Shown here: positions 15,575 through 24,645 of the stretch, in pieces
Numbering within the stretch: position 1 is the first letter of the stretch
Layout of the letters: each line of letters starts with the position of its first letter
DNA from: an uncultured Bacteroidales bacterium
GTDB taxonomy: Bacteria > Bacteroidota > Bacteroidia > Bacteroidales > Paludibacteraceae
Reading direction: 5' to 3'
Assembly (NCBI GenBank): GCA_900319645.1
Contig: ONPG01000016.1
Location: forward strand, 1 to 48,214
DNA length: 48,214 nt
The notes under the pieces: model-generated
Told to the model about the DNA's origin: nothing
The model's input: the letters and a program-made list of their open reading frames with translations, nothing else
Databases searched by the model: none
Made by a program: the position numbers and the translations under genes

Positions 15575-18062
15575 ACCTCAAGTCCACTGTGATTTTCAGG
15601 TTGTACATGCGGCCGGTGAGGTAGTTCGGACTTGCCCATTGACGGTTATATGCGTCGGCAACCCAGAAATACGAGTTCACGTTCTTCCATCCTACGAGGT
15701 TGAACACCTCAAACTGAATAGCCCATTGTTTGACATGTTTGGCGGAAGGCGCACGCATGAACTTGGCGGTTTTCTCGTTGAACACATAGGTCGCTCCGAG
15801 GTCGATACGTTTGTACATAGGCATACGACCCCATTGTTGCGGATTGCGGGGAACATAAAAGGGCTGACCTTCGGAGAACTGCATCTTGAGGTGGAATTTC
15901 AACTGCGGCAACTGGGGGATATAATCCTGAAATAGCATCGAGAAATTATACCGCTGTTCGGTCGGACTCGGGATCCAATCTGTGCTGCCGATTTTCCGCT
16001 GTCTGGCGGTCATCGTGGAGAACGAGATCCAGCTGTCTGCGCCCGGTACCAGTTCGCCGTACAGTTTCAGATCCAGACCTGCCGCATAGCCTTGTGAATC
16101 GTTCACACCGGAGTAGCGAACGCGCACGTTCTCAACGGTGTAACTCTCCATCCGGTCGATATATTTGTAGTAAGCCTCTGCGGTTAGTTTGAACGGTCTT
16201 CCCCAAGCGCGGAAATAGTAATCCCCGCCTAAAACGACGTGTACCGACCGTTGCGCTTTCAGGTCTTTGTTCAGTTGGATACGTGTGATACCGAGTTCGT
16301 CGGTTATCGTGTCGCGCAACTCTTTGTAGAACGGAGCCTGGTAATACATACCGGTTGCCAGCCTGAAACAGAAATCGCGTTTCCAACCCGGGATCCACTC
16401 GATGCTGGCGCGTGGTGATGGCAGCACTTCGTTGTTCCTGCTCCACCATTGCAACCGTCCGCCTACCGTGAGGATCCATTGCCCGGACGAAGCCAACCAA
16501 CGGTGTTGGTTTTGGACGTAGCCTTGTACTCGTGCTGTGCGCATGCTGCTGTAGCCACGCATGGCGTAGTATAGCTCCATCGTCTTGTCGTCGTTAGGCA
16601 TCGAGTAGCCTGCCGAATCGCGCCATTCCCATTCGTTGATACGGTCGGAGATCAACTCCGCCTGACCGCTCACGCCCCAACTGAGTGTGTTCTCTCCGCG
16701 TGCCCACTGTCCGTTGTGCGCCAGCGTGATCACACCTGCTGCCAGACTGTTGCGGGCGTGCTGATGGAAGATTCCGGTGGCAAGCACGTCTGTCTGATGC
16801 TCCTCGGGATTGATCTGCTCGGTGCTTTTGCCGGAGGTCTGACCGTTCGCTGGCGCGTTGGACAACACATATTCGCCGGAGATGTCGAAATTCTCCCGTT
16901 CGTTGGTGTAGAAACCGCTCAGGTCAAAACCAACCTCCACCTCTTTGCTCACCTTGCCCTTCGCGCTCAGCGCGGCAAAAGCGGTAAGGAAACGGTCTTT
17001 CTCCTGACCTTCGTAGTAAATACTCAGGTTCTTGGCGTCCTGACCTCCGAAACTCTCGCTGATGCTGTCCGGCTGGAAACGGTAGTCGTTCTGGCTCACG
17101 TTTCCTAAAAATGCCATCGTCCAGCCTTTTTTACTCACCGGGTCTTTCTTCGGTAATTTCCACGTGATATAGGTCTGGTAATCAAGGTAGTTCGGCTGGT
17201 AGTTTCCGCTCGTGCTGAGTGCGCCGAGCATGTATTTGCTGGTCTTGTAGCGGATTCCGTGCATCATACTGTACGTGCTGTCGCCATGCCCGACATAGAC
17301 CTGTGCGCCGAGTAGGCTCGCACTCAGACTTCCCTCGAACTTGTCCGGCCGTTTGTAGGTGATATCCAGCACGGACGACATCTTGTCGCCGTACTGTGCG
17401 CCGAAACCGCCCGCAGAGAAATGCACGTTCTCCACCATCTCCGGGTTGACAAAACTCAGACCTTCCTGCTGTCCGCTGCGGATGAGCAAAGGACGGTGTA
17501 CTTCGATTCCGTTGACATAGACGGAGTTTTCGTCGAACGAACCGCCGCGCACATTGTACTGGCTGCTCAGCTCGTTGGTCTGGCTCACACCGGCGAAAGT
17601 GATCAGAAGGCTCTCTATCGATCCGCCCGTTGCGTCCGGCATAACGCGCATCGCTTCGGCGTCTATCCTGTCCATCGTTCCCTGCGTACGCTTGATGCCG
17701 CGCACCTCTATCTCGGTCAGCAGTTGCTCGTCGGTCAGCAGTTGCACATTGATGTTGATGACATCCTTGAGGTCAATAATCCGTTGCTGCACAGTGGTAT
17801 AGCCGACCATCGAGAACGACAAAACAACCGTATCTGTCTCCTCCAACAGCAGTTCGTAGTAGCCGTTTTTGTTGGTCGAAACGCCGCCTAAGAGTTCCTT
17901 TGTGCTTTGTTCATTGGTCCATGCGGCTACGTTCGCCAACTCGATTCCGATATTGTCCTGATCGACCACGTAGCCGTATATACGTGCGTTACGCGCGTGT
18001 ACAGAAAGTACGCACACGCACAGCAACAACCAAAAGTTTACTATTTTTAAGATTTTGGACAC
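15573..18062 (-). CDS. TonB-dependent outer-membrane receptor
   Basis: 829 aa. Signal peptide (FWLLLCVCVLSVHA), then a carboxypeptidase-regulatory-like domain at about 25-110 (ARIYGYVVDQDNIGIELANV, NKNGYYELLLEE, LSFSMVGYTT), a plug domain at about 115-240 (IEVRGIKRTQGTMDRI, SSQYNVRGGSFDENSVYVNG, FSAGGFGAQYGDKMSSVLDI) and a barrel ending in MYNLKITVDLR. No SusD-like partner is adjacent, so this is not a typical SusCD pair; the substrate (siderophore, cofactor or peptide) cannot be told. It is flanked by cell-maintenance genes on the same strand. Confidence 0.92.
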   Translation of the reverse strand: MSKILKIVNFWLLLCVCVLSVHARNARIYGYVVDQDNIGIELANVAAWTNEQSTKELLGGVSTNKNGYYELLLEETDTVVLSFSMVGYTTVQQRIIDLKDVININVQLLTDEQLLTEIEVRGIKRTQGTMDRIDAEAMRVMPDATGGSIESLLITFAGVSQTNELSSQYNVRGGSFDENSVYVNGIEVHRPLLIRSGQQEGLSFVNPEMVENVHFSAGGFGAQYGDKMSSVLDITYKRPDKFEGSLSASLLGAQVYVGHGDSTYSMMHGIRYKTSKYMLGALSTSGNYQPNYLDYQTYITWKLPKKDPVSKKGWTMAFLGNVSQNDYRFQPDSISESFGGQDAKNLSIYYEGQEKDRFLTAFAALSAKGKVSKEVEVGFDLSGFYTNERENFDISGEYVLSNAPANGQTSGKSTEQINPEEHQTDVLATGIFHQHARNSLAAGVITLAHNGQWARGENTLSWGVSGQAELISDRINEWEWRDSAGYSMPNDDKTMELYYAMRGYSSMRTARVQGYVQNQHRWLASSGQWILTVGGRLQWWSRNNEVLPSPRASIEWIPGWKRDFCFRLATGMYYQAPFYKELRDTITDELGITRIQLNKDLKAQRSVHVVLGGDYYFRAWGRPFKLTAEAYYKYIDRMESYTVENVRVRYSGVNDSQGYAAGLDLKLYGELVPGADSWISFSTMTARQRKIGSTDWIPSPTEQRYNFSMLFQDYIPQLPQLKFHLKMQFSEGQPFYVPRNPQQWGRMPMYKRIDLGATYVFNEKTAKFMRAPSAKHVKQWAIQFEVFNLVGWKNVNSYFWVADAYNRQWASPNYLTGRMYNLKITVDLR

Positions 18063-18089
18063 TTGTTCAGTTTTTGTATTTTAGCATAT

Positions 18090-18192
18090 CTCGCGCTACT
18101 CTCGCGCCTCTTTCGCGCCACTCTCAAACATACACGATTATTAAGAATTCTCAATTCTCAATTTTCAATTCTCAATTGTCAATTATCAATTA
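18090..18192. repeat. Two word tracts: CTCTCGCGC... and TCAATT...
   Basis: 18090-18126 repeats ACTCTCGCGCC-like words; 18141-18192 repeats CTCAATT/TTCAATT/GTCAATT words. The first part, together with ACGATTATTAAG, occurs in inverted orientation at about 31545-31605. The tracts fill the gap between engB and the TonB receptor gene. Confidence 0.85.
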
Positions 18193-18814
18193 AATTAAGT
18201 TCTTCAATGTAAGCGGTCAGTTCCTCTCCGCCGAGCTTGGTCTCAGAGGAGGTGACGAACACAGGCGGCAGCTCTTCCCATTCTTCCAACAGGCGTTTTT
18301 TGTAGGCCTCTACGTTCTCTTGTAGCCGAACACGACCGAGTTTGTCGCCTTTGGTAAATACAATCGCAAACGGCACGCCGTTCTCACCCAGCCAGTTGAT
18401 AAAATCCAGATCAATCTGCTGAGGCTCGTGGCGGCAGTCTATCAGCACGAACAGACACACCAACTCTTCACGCAGAAGGCAATACCGCTCGATCATCTTA
18501 CGTAGTGTCTCGCGTTGTTTTTGTCCGGCCTGCGCATACCCGTATCCCGGCAGGTCAACGAGGTGCCATTCTTGTCTTTGAGCAGCTCCGATGCGGTCTT
18601 TCGACTTTTGACTTTCGACTAAAAAATGGTTGATCAACAGTGTCTTACCGGGTTTCTGGCTGGTCTTTGCTAACTTGGGATTATGGCAGAGCATATTGAT
18701 GAGGGACGATTTGCCCACATTGCTTCGACCGATAAACGCGTACTCGGGTTTATCTACCCGCGGACAATCCTTCACATCCGGACTGGAGATAATATATTTG
18801 GCAGAAGTAATCAA
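18179..18814 (-). CDS. engB: Ribosome-biogenesis GTPase EngB (YihA/YsxC)
   Basis: A 211-aa GTPase of large-subunit assembly. G1 GRSNVGKSS (29-37), G2 region [16 protein letters not shown]3 DLPGYGYA (88-94), G4 FTKGDK and G5 TSSE are all visible. Between G2 and G3 residues 67-82 ([16 protein letters not shown]) form an extra loop that most EngB proteins lack; it is encoded by a CTTTCGAC/TTTTGAC word tract. The only in-frame start before the upstream stop is TTG at 18814, which gives the usual N-terminus [17 protein letters not shown]. It lies 55 nt after cstA. Confidence 0.93.
   Translation of the reverse strand: MITSAKYIISSPDVKDCPRVDKPEYAFIGRSNVGKSSLINMLCHNPKLAKTSQKPGKTLLINHFLVESQKSKDRIGAAQRQEWHLVDLPGYGYAQAGQKQRETLRKMIERYCLLREELVCLFVLIDCRHEPQQIDLDFINWLGENGVPFAIVFTKGDKLGRVRLQENVEAYKKRLLEEWEELPPVFVTSSETKLGGEELTAYIEELNLIDN
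18590..18625. repeat. In-frame word tract inside engB
   Basis: GGTCTTTCGACTTTTGACTT followed by TCGACT: copies of CTTTCGAC / TTTTGAC. It encodes an extra charged loop in EngB and closely resembles 41921-41944 inside ligA. Confidence 0.7.
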
Positions 18815-18869
18815 GATACGTGTGATTTAGTCGTTTACTATTTGGTTGTTGAGGAGTTGTTTACCGGAC

Positions 18870-20411
18870 TTATTTTTCTCCATCGTTTGCGGTGAGGTTT
18901 TTAGTCCACCTGATAAATCCGGTCAGGCAGCCGAGAGTTACTATTCCGGCTATCAAGTAACCAACCCAATGTGCGGGCAGATGGAATCCTTCCGGCGCAA
19001 TGAAAATATAACTGCTGCACACCATCGTCATAAAGAGCGCAGGAAGCAAGGCTATCAAATAACCCTTGCGGAACCTTTCTCCCTCCTTTGAGGGGTGGGC
19101 TTGGGAGAGGTGGCTTTTTCGGTACAGCCAGATTGTTCCTGCCCATAGAGTAAACACAGCCAGTGTCTGGTTGGTCCAGGCGAAATACCGCCAAACGATA
19201 TTAAAATCAACGAACACCATTCCGAACACGCACAGGAACAACGGAATGGCAATCACCAAACGCTTGTGAATAGGCTTTTGATCCAGTTTGAGGTAGTCGG
19301 CTACTATTAGTCGTGCGCTACGCAAAGCCGTGTCGCCGCTGGTAATCGGAGCGGCAATCACGCCGATAATAGCCAATATGCCTCCGATTTTGCCTAACCA
19401 CGAACGGCTCACCTTGTCTATCACGAGTGCAGCGATGTTCTCGCCGTGGTGTTGGGCTGCAAAGGCTTGCAAACCGTCGATGCCGTAGAGACCTTTCTCC
19501 GGATCGGCGAAGAAAGTACCGGCTGCGGCTGCCCAGATCAATGCCAATATACCTTCAGCCACCATCGCCCCGTAGAATATCCAGCGTCCCTGACGCTCGT
19601 TGGTCACACAGCGTGCCATAATAGGACTTTGCGTGCCGTGAAAACCCGAGATGGCGCCGCAAGCTATCGAGACAAACATCATCGGGAACAGCGGCAAACC
19701 GTTGGTCTGACGGTTGTGAAGCCCGTCAAAAACCTCAGGCATCTCCGAACTGTGCCAACCTAACATCACCACCATGATGCCCAAACCCATAAACAACAGT
19801 ATGCCGCCGAAAATAGGGTAGAAACGGCCGATGAGTTTATCTACCGGCAACACGGTTGCCAGCGAATAATAACCGAAAATAATCAAAATCCAGGCAATCG
19901 GAATGAGGTGTATTACCCCTGAGTGGTCATAGCCCATAGTGGAGAGTGGCGCAAGACCTTGCAGCAACACAGCCGGACCGCTCAGAAACGTAGTGGTCAG
20001 CAGAATAAGCAATACCAGACTCAGCACTCGCAGAAAAACTTTCGTGCTTTTGCCCATCTCGTCGCCTACAATATCCGGCAACGAAGCGCCACCTTTGCGG
20101 ATTGAAAGCATTCCGCTCAGATAATCGTGTACACCTCCGGCGAAAATAGTACCGAATACAATCCACAAAAAAGCGGCAGGGCCATAGAAAATACCCATAA
20201 TCGCGCCGAAGATCGGACCTAAACCGGCGATGTTCAGAAATTGTACCAAAAAGATACGCCAAGGCGACATCGGTACAAAATCCACTCCGTCCGTCTTTGT
20301 CAAAGCAGGTGTTTTACGTTCCGGCTCAATGCCGAAAATCTTCTCTACAAGTCTTCCGTAGGTGAAAAAACCTACCACCAAAAGAGCTAAAGCAATAATA
20401 AAAGTAATCAT
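18870..20411 (-). CDS. cstA: CstA-family carbon-starvation transporter
   Basis: A 513-aa polytopic membrane protein of the short CstA form found in anaerobes; CstA proteins import pyruvate or peptides. Visible family parts are FGIEPERKTPALTKTDGVDF, FLNIAGLGPIFGAIMGIFYG, GTIFAGGVHDYLSGMLSIRK and GFHGTQSPIMARCV, plus about 12-14 hydrophobic helices. Near residues 433-447 a hydrophilic stretch (HLSQAHPSKEGERF) interrupts the loop after IWLYRK; it is encoded by a GC-rich element that also occurs in the transporter gene at 32.36 kb. It has its own promoter at 20452-20483 and heads the run cstA-engB. Confidence 0.92.
   Translation of the reverse strand: MITFIIALALLVVGFFTYGRLVEKIFGIEPERKTPALTKTDGVDFVPMSPWRIFLVQFLNIAGLGPIFGAIMGIFYGPAAFLWIVFGTIFAGGVHDYLSGMLSIRKGGASLPDIVGDEMGKSTKVFLRVLSLVLLILLTTTFLSGPAVLLQGLAPLSTMGYDHSGVIHLIPIAWILIIFGYYSLATVLPVDKLIGRFYPIFGGILLFMGLGIMVVMLGWHSSEMPEVFDGLHNRQTNGLPLFPMMFVSIACGAISGFHGTQSPIMARCVTNERQGRWIFYGAMVAEGILALIWAAAAGTFFADPEKGLYGIDGLQAFAAQHHGENIAALVIDKVSRSWLGKIGGILAIIGVIAAPITSGDTALRSARLIVADYLKLDQKPIHKRLVIAIPLFLCVFGMVFVDFNIVWRYFAWTNQTLAVFTLWAGTIWLYRKSHLSQAHPSKEGERFRKGYLIALLPALFMTMVCSSYIFIAPEGFHLPAHWVGYLIAGIVTLGCLTGFIRWTKNLTANDGEK
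19078..19112. repeat. GC-rich dispersed element inside cstA
   Basis: Imperfect palindrome beginning CTCCCTCCTTTGAGGGGTGG and ending TTGGGAGAGG. It is similar to 32358-32393. Read in the gene frame it gives L-S-Q-A-H-P-S-K-E-G-E. Confidence 0.75.
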
Positions 20412-20451
20412 AATTTTTTGTTTGCTTTTTTATATGCGCGTAAATAACGCG

Positions 20452-20483
20452 CAAAGGTACAAAAAAAATATGACATACGCAAA
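20452..20483 (-). promoter_or_regulatory. Promoter of cstA
   Basis: Minus strand TTTG (20480-20483), 20-nt spacer, TACCTTTG (20452-20459). Confidence 0.8.
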
Positions 20484-20594
20484 TAAAAGAATATTTTTCT
20501 ATCAAAAATTGCCTTGCTTGTGCCCTATCGTGCCCCCTTGTGGGGCTAAGAACCCAGACCGTCTGCGGTAAGAAGGCCGTAGTGCCTTTCACAC

Positions 20595-20624
20595 AAAAAA
20601 GAAGGACACCTTTGTGTGGTGTCC
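20595..20624 (-). terminator. Terminator of tRNA-Val
   Basis: Minus strand GGACACC-N7-GGTGTCC followed by TTCTTTTTT, just beyond the tRNA 3' end. Between it and the cstA promoter (20484-20594) lies a small GC-rich region with no gene. Confidence 0.8.
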
Positions 20625-20634
20625 TCTTTTTGTG

Positions 20635-20709
20635 TGGGCGTTTACGGATTCGAACCGCAGACCCTCTGCTTGTAAGGCAGATGCTCTAAACCAGCTGAGC
20701 TAAACGCCC
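20635..20709 (-). tRNA. tRNA-Val (anticodon UAC)
   Basis: A 75-nt gene with acceptor GGGCGTT/AACGCCC, discriminator A, D-arm AGCTCAGCTGGTTTAGAGC, anticodon stem-loop CTGCCTTACAAGCAG (TAC) and T-arm CTGCGGTTCGAATCCG. CCA is not encoded. Confidence 0.95.
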
Positions 20710-20774
20710 GATGCGTCAGGTGACGCTTTGTGCCTTTTTTAGATCACATTTGCTTTGTTTCTCAAAAGCGAGTG

Positions 20775-20806
20775 CAAAATTACTGCTTTTTTTTGACATG
20801 ACCAAA
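20775..20806 (-). promoter_or_regulatory. Promoter of tRNA-Val
   Basis: Minus strand TTTG (20803-20806), 20-nt spacer, TAATTTTG (20775-20782). It overlaps only non-coding DNA behind the PAP2 gene. Confidence 0.8.
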
Positions 20807-20835
20807 TTTTTTTGCAAAAAAATGCATTTTACCCC

Positions 20836-21591
20836 TCATTTTTTTGAAAAAAGTAGAAAATTATACCATTTTTTGTTCTTTAAATGCGAAAAAAATGCAT
20901 AAATGAGGCAAGTGACCGTCAATCCAACACCCATCCCGGCAAACACGTCCAACGCGAAATGTTGGCTCAAATAAATGCGGCTATAAGCACCCAGTGCGGC
21001 AAGCACAAAAAGCACGGCTTGCAGCAGACTGCACACGAGTGTGCGGTTCAACTGCTTGCTGGCCTGACCTTCACCGTCCGGCTGTGCCTTCGGATTTGCC
21101 TGCTGGATTTTCTCTGTGGCAAGAATACTCAACACAAATGCCAGAGCAAAAAAAGTGGTGGTGTGCCCGGAGGGGAAAGAGAACCAGTGATGCATCTTCA
21201 CGCCTTCCACTATTGGCAACTGTATCTCCGGCATATTTGCAGCAAACCACGTGAGCGGACGCGGGGCATTGACGATGTGTTTGATGATTTGGGTGGTCAG
21301 TTCGGCTCCTGCCAAGCATCCGGCACTCATGGCTGCATCACCCGCACGGCCAAAGAGCAAAACAAGTACGCACACTATATAGGGGAGGTATTCCGCAATC
21401 TTGGTGTAGTACCTATAAAATATATCGCGCGCGTACGTGTGATGGTCGCACAAAAGCAGATGAAGTTCTCCTTTGGGAATACATAGAATGGCTAAGCCTA
21501 ATACCCCGAAGAGTATTAGGCTTAGTGTGATAAAAACGGCGTTATTCTTAACGAGTTGAATAAATGCCGAATAACGAATATTTTTCTGCAT
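20836..21591 (-). CDS. PAP2-superfamily membrane phosphatase
   Basis: A 251-aa integral membrane acid phosphatase-like enzyme; the family dephosphorylates lipid phosphates such as undecaprenyl pyrophosphate or lipid A. All three motifs are present: K-x6-RP (Lys104 to Arg111-Pro112, KHIVNAPRP), PSGH (140-143) and SR-x5-H-x3-D (Ser204-Arg205, His211, Asp215). About six membrane helices. A charged loop at 160-180 (KIQQANPKAQPDGEGQASKQ) separates helices. It starts 46 nt after the IgGFc/PKD protein gene and may be cotranscribed with it. The exact substrate is not deducible. Confidence 0.88.
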   Translation of the reverse strand: MQKNIRYSAFIQLVKNNAVFITLSLILFGVLGLAILCIPKGELHLLLCDHHTYARDIFYRYYTKIAEYLPYIVCVLVLLFGRAGDAAMSAGCLAGAELTTQIIKHIVNAPRPLTWFAANMPEIQLPIVEGVKMHHWFSFPSGHTTTFFALAFVLSILATEKIQQANPKAQPDGEGQASKQLNRTLVCSLLQAVLFVLAALGAYSRIYLSQHFALDVFAGMGVGLTVTCLIYAFFSHLKNKKWYNFLLFSKK

Positions 21592-21637
21592 AGCGTTTCT
21601 CGGTTAATGGATGGAGATATTCGTTATAATCGGTTCT

Positions 21638-24454
21638 TTATTGTACTTTCTGGCCGTAGATATTGAATGTCTGACCATCGCGGACGATGAAGATCTGGCG
21701 GTTTTGCAGCACTTTCTTTGCCGGATCGGGCGTGTTGTCGTCCTCAGGAGCGGCTGCAGGAGCAACGGTTGAAGAACCCTTCGTTACCTCTACACCGTCT
21801 TTGAACGTCTTGGGACACGAAAGAATGGTTTTGCCGTTGGTGGTAATAGCTACGTAGTATTCTCCATTGAGTTTTTCGGACACTCCGTTCGCATCTTTCG
21901 GCGTGTAGTAAACAGGTCCGGTGGCAACGGAGTCTCCGTCGTGATACCATACGAAGGTGCTCTTATCCAGATCCCAACCTTTGTTGCCTCCCTTGCCTTT
22001 CTGGTAAAGAGCAATGGTGTTGCCGAATTTCGGCTTCATGATACTTTCGGGATAAGAGATCGTTATGTCGAAGGGGAACTCCATCGTCAGGTCGGAGCAG
22101 TAGTAGTCCTTTGCCTGAATCTTACCGCGGTGAACGCCCGGAGCCAGTTTCTCGGTAGGCAATGTAATAGTGCCGGATACATTCTTTGTTCCTTCGCTCA
22201 GAGCCACATTCACTTTTTGTTCTTTTCCATCGAGCGTATAGACAAACAGAACATTGCTTCCTATCGTGTCGTTGTTGTCAATTTCGCCTTTGTATTTGGT
22301 GTACGGGATGTCCAACGGTTTCCCCCAGCAGGCAACTTGGTTCGCCGAATCATTTTCAATCTCCATCTTTAGACAGGTGATAATCGTCAGATTGCAGGTA
22401 ACGAAACTGTCGCACCCGTTGATGTTTTCAGTAGTCCATTTGATGGTATCCGAACTATAGTACATCTTTCCGTTCACCAACGCACTGTCACGTCCTTCTT
22501 GGTTAATGGTGGCGGAAGTTTTCTTTTTGTAAACTTGGACAGGTATCTGAATGGTGTCACTGCATTCAACTGTTTCATCCGGCCAAATGGTATCATTCTT
22601 CATAGAACCGGTGTAATCTTCATCTTTGCAGACGCGTTCCGGAACAAACTCATAAACTGGTCTCACCACGCGGAAGGTTGTAAGAATTGTATCCGTGAAA
22701 GCAGGGTGTGTACAGTGTTCTTCTCCATATAAAATTGCTTTAGCGTCATACCATCCGGGGGAAGTATATTCGTGAGAGATTTTTAATAACTCAATATCTT
22801 CATCTGTTTCTTTAGACTTTGATGTCGAAGTACCGTCTCCAAAGTCCCAAAGAACTTGATATATACTGCCATCGCTATTTAGTGGAACGAAAGTCAAAGT
22901 ATCATTAATACAGAAAGTCGGTGCGTTTTTTATTCGATTGTTGTCATCTTCACTCCTGAATGATACATTATTAATTTGAATTTCACGACCTATGGTAGCA
23001 GACCCAGCGGAGTAGCCATATGATTCATTACCGGTGAAACCATATACGTGTGCTATGAAATAACCGCCATCGCTTTTGAGCGTGTGTGAGGTTGCAGCAT
23101 TTCCAAGCGATAGTTGCGCATAGGAGTATTTAGAGTTTCCGCTTACTTTTTTGAATACGTTCTCAATAGAATTTCCATCTAATTTCATCAATCCCGGTTT
23201 GTCTGTAACGATATTGGTGTAGTGATCGGTGGTTCCGTTGGAACTATTATATGTCGCAAAAGTAATCTGATCAATACGCTGTTCAATAGGGTTTACCCAA
23301 AGCATTGCTGGGTCACCATTGCTTACTCCATCAAAATTTTTGGAAGCAAGAAATAAGTGTACTGCGCACGGACATGAAGTAGTAAGATAGCAACTCCCAC
23401 TTTCGGCATAATTATTTTCCCCAATTACAAATTCCCAATATTGCTTTTGGTCTGTGCTACTGAAATTGAAAGTGTGAACTTTTTCGTCATTAATAAATAC
23501 ATCTGTATTGTCATATAACGCAAGAATACGTACGATGTCTTTCTTTCTCCCCAAAGAAGTAGTGAGTACAAAATTGCTTCCCCAATAGGATGTAGGCATA
23601 GCTTGAGAGAAAATGTGATCACGCTCTTTAATTTTACGAGGGATATTGGTGTGCGGGCACCCCTGAAAAACAGCAATCTTTTTTCCGTCCCGGGCTAATA
23701 CACGTGTTCCCGATAAATCTCCATCTACACTATCTTTCTTTCCTGTCCAAACATACCACACTTCACCTTTGTTCAATGTCGGTGTCGTAACCATAGTTTT
23801 CGCTGCATGACCAGTTGTAGCCACCGTGGGCCAATAATCAACCACCACGTTGTCTTCTGCTGCAATGATGGCAAAATGTGAACCTTGCGTATTGTCCGAT
23901 CCTCCATGATCCGATGGAGTATAAGTCTGTATGATATATTCATCCATTAATGAAGCGGTTGGAAGGACGTTGGTTGCGTCAAAAGTGGCTTTTTTGTAGT
24001 TAGAGGCAAAAAGTGAAACCTTTACAGGCTTCCCTGACTTGTCCTTAGCTGTGACATGCAATGCACATTGATCAACCTGCTCCGAGTTAACAGCATAGCA
24101 CACTTTACCTGATGTTGCCATATTACTACGTGCGGGAGTGCTTACAGGTAAATCTTTATATAGTTCTATTTCTTTCAATTGATTTGCATAAACACTTTCA
24201 GTCTGTGTAAATCCTGTATATGGGTTCTCAATTGTTACAAAACAAGAGTCTCGTGACGAAATAGCTAACGATAAAATCAAATAATTATATTTTTTACCAT
24301 TGTAAGATAAAGGAGCATCATCGCTCGGTGACTGATCTGCCTGTAAGAAAGTAACCCAAAAGTCAGATCCTTCGGTAGTTGCTTGTGCCCATGCTTGGGA
24401 GCAAAAACTTGCGGACAATACAAGGAGCAAAAATGCTATGTTTAGTTTTTTCAT
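21638..24454 (-). CDS. Secreted IgGFc-binding/PKD protein, 938 aa
   Basis: Signal peptide to about residue 24 (SQAWAQ). Residues 25-490 match the IgGFc_binding N-terminal domain type: TTEGSDFWVTFLQADQS, FAIIAAEDNVVVDYWPT, GEVWYVWTGKK, KKIAVFQGCPHTNIP, DHIFSQAMPTSYWGSNFVLT and YFIAHVYGFTGNESYGYSAG. A PKD domain starts at WDFGDG (536-541). Several Ig-like parts follow, then a linker of Ala/Pro/Asp and a short tail (QIFIVRDGQTFNIYGQKVQ) like that of the endonuclease I gene, probably a sorting signal. Paralogue of the protein at 26.99 kb. The 5' two thirds of the gene are more AT-rich than its 3' end. Likely surface adhesin; ligand unknown. Confidence 0.75.
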   Translation of the reverse strand: MKKLNIAFLLLVLSASFCSQAWAQATTEGSDFWVTFLQADQSPSDDAPLSYNGKKYNYLILSLAISSRDSCFVTIENPYTGFTQTESVYANQLKEIELYKDLPVSTPARSNMATSGKVCYAVNSEQVDQCALHVTAKDKSGKPVKVSLFASNYKKATFDATNVLPTASLMDEYIIQTYTPSDHGGSDNTQGSHFAIIAAEDNVVVDYWPTVATTGHAAKTMVTTPTLNKGEVWYVWTGKKDSVDGDLSGTRVLARDGKKIAVFQGCPHTNIPRKIKERDHIFSQAMPTSYWGSNFVLTTSLGRKKDIVRILALYDNTDVFINDEKVHTFNFSSTDQKQYWEFVIGENNYAESGSCYLTTSCPCAVHLFLASKNFDGVSNGDPAMLWVNPIEQRIDQITFATYNSSNGTTDHYTNIVTDKPGLMKLDGNSIENVFKKVSGNSKYSYAQLSLGNAATSHTLKSDGGYFIAHVYGFTGNESYGYSAGSATIGREIQINNVSFRSEDDNNRIKNAPTFCINDTLTFVPLNSDGSIYQVLWDFGDGTSTSKSKETDEDIELLKISHEYTSPGWYDAKAILYGEEHCTHPAFTDTILTTFRVVRPVYEFVPERVCKDEDYTGSMKNDTIWPDETVECSDTIQIPVQVYKKKTSATINQEGRDSALVNGKMYYSSDTIKWTTENINGCDSFVTCNLTIITCLKMEIENDSANQVACWGKPLDIPYTKYKGEIDNNDTIGSNVLFVYTLDGKEQKVNVALSEGTKNVSGTITLPTEKLAPGVHRGKIQAKDYYCSDLTMEFPFDITISYPESIMKPKFGNTIALYQKGKGGNKGWDLDKSTFVWYHDGDSVATGPVYYTPKDANGVSEKLNGEYYVAITTNGKTILSCPKTFKDGVEVTKGSSTVAPAAAPEDDNTPDPAKKVLQNRQIFIVRDGQTFNIYGQKVQ

Positions 24455-24456
24455 AT

Positions 24457-24645
24457 AAGTGGTATGTTGGTTTCTATGAAAAGATGTTTTTTTGCGGGGC
24501 GTTGAGATGTTGTATATTAGAACATTCTTAGGACATGGTCCCGTGATGATCCCGTGGAAATGTCCTGTTTTTCCGCTCCGAAGAGGCTCGCTCCGCGGAG
24601 CGGAAAAAGGGAGGTACTCGATCTGCTTAAAAGCGGTTCTCGATT
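24457..24645. other. Intergenic inverted repeats behind the OmpA gene
   Basis: Two structures: AGGACAT...ATGTCCT (about 24530-24566), and TTTTTCCGCTCC...GGAGCGGAAAAA (about 24569-24607) enclosing a CTCCGCGGAG palindrome. The second could terminate the OmpA transcript in part. I see no TAnnTTTG promoter for the downstream 938-aa gene here, so it may be read through from the OmpA gene. Confidence 0.5.
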
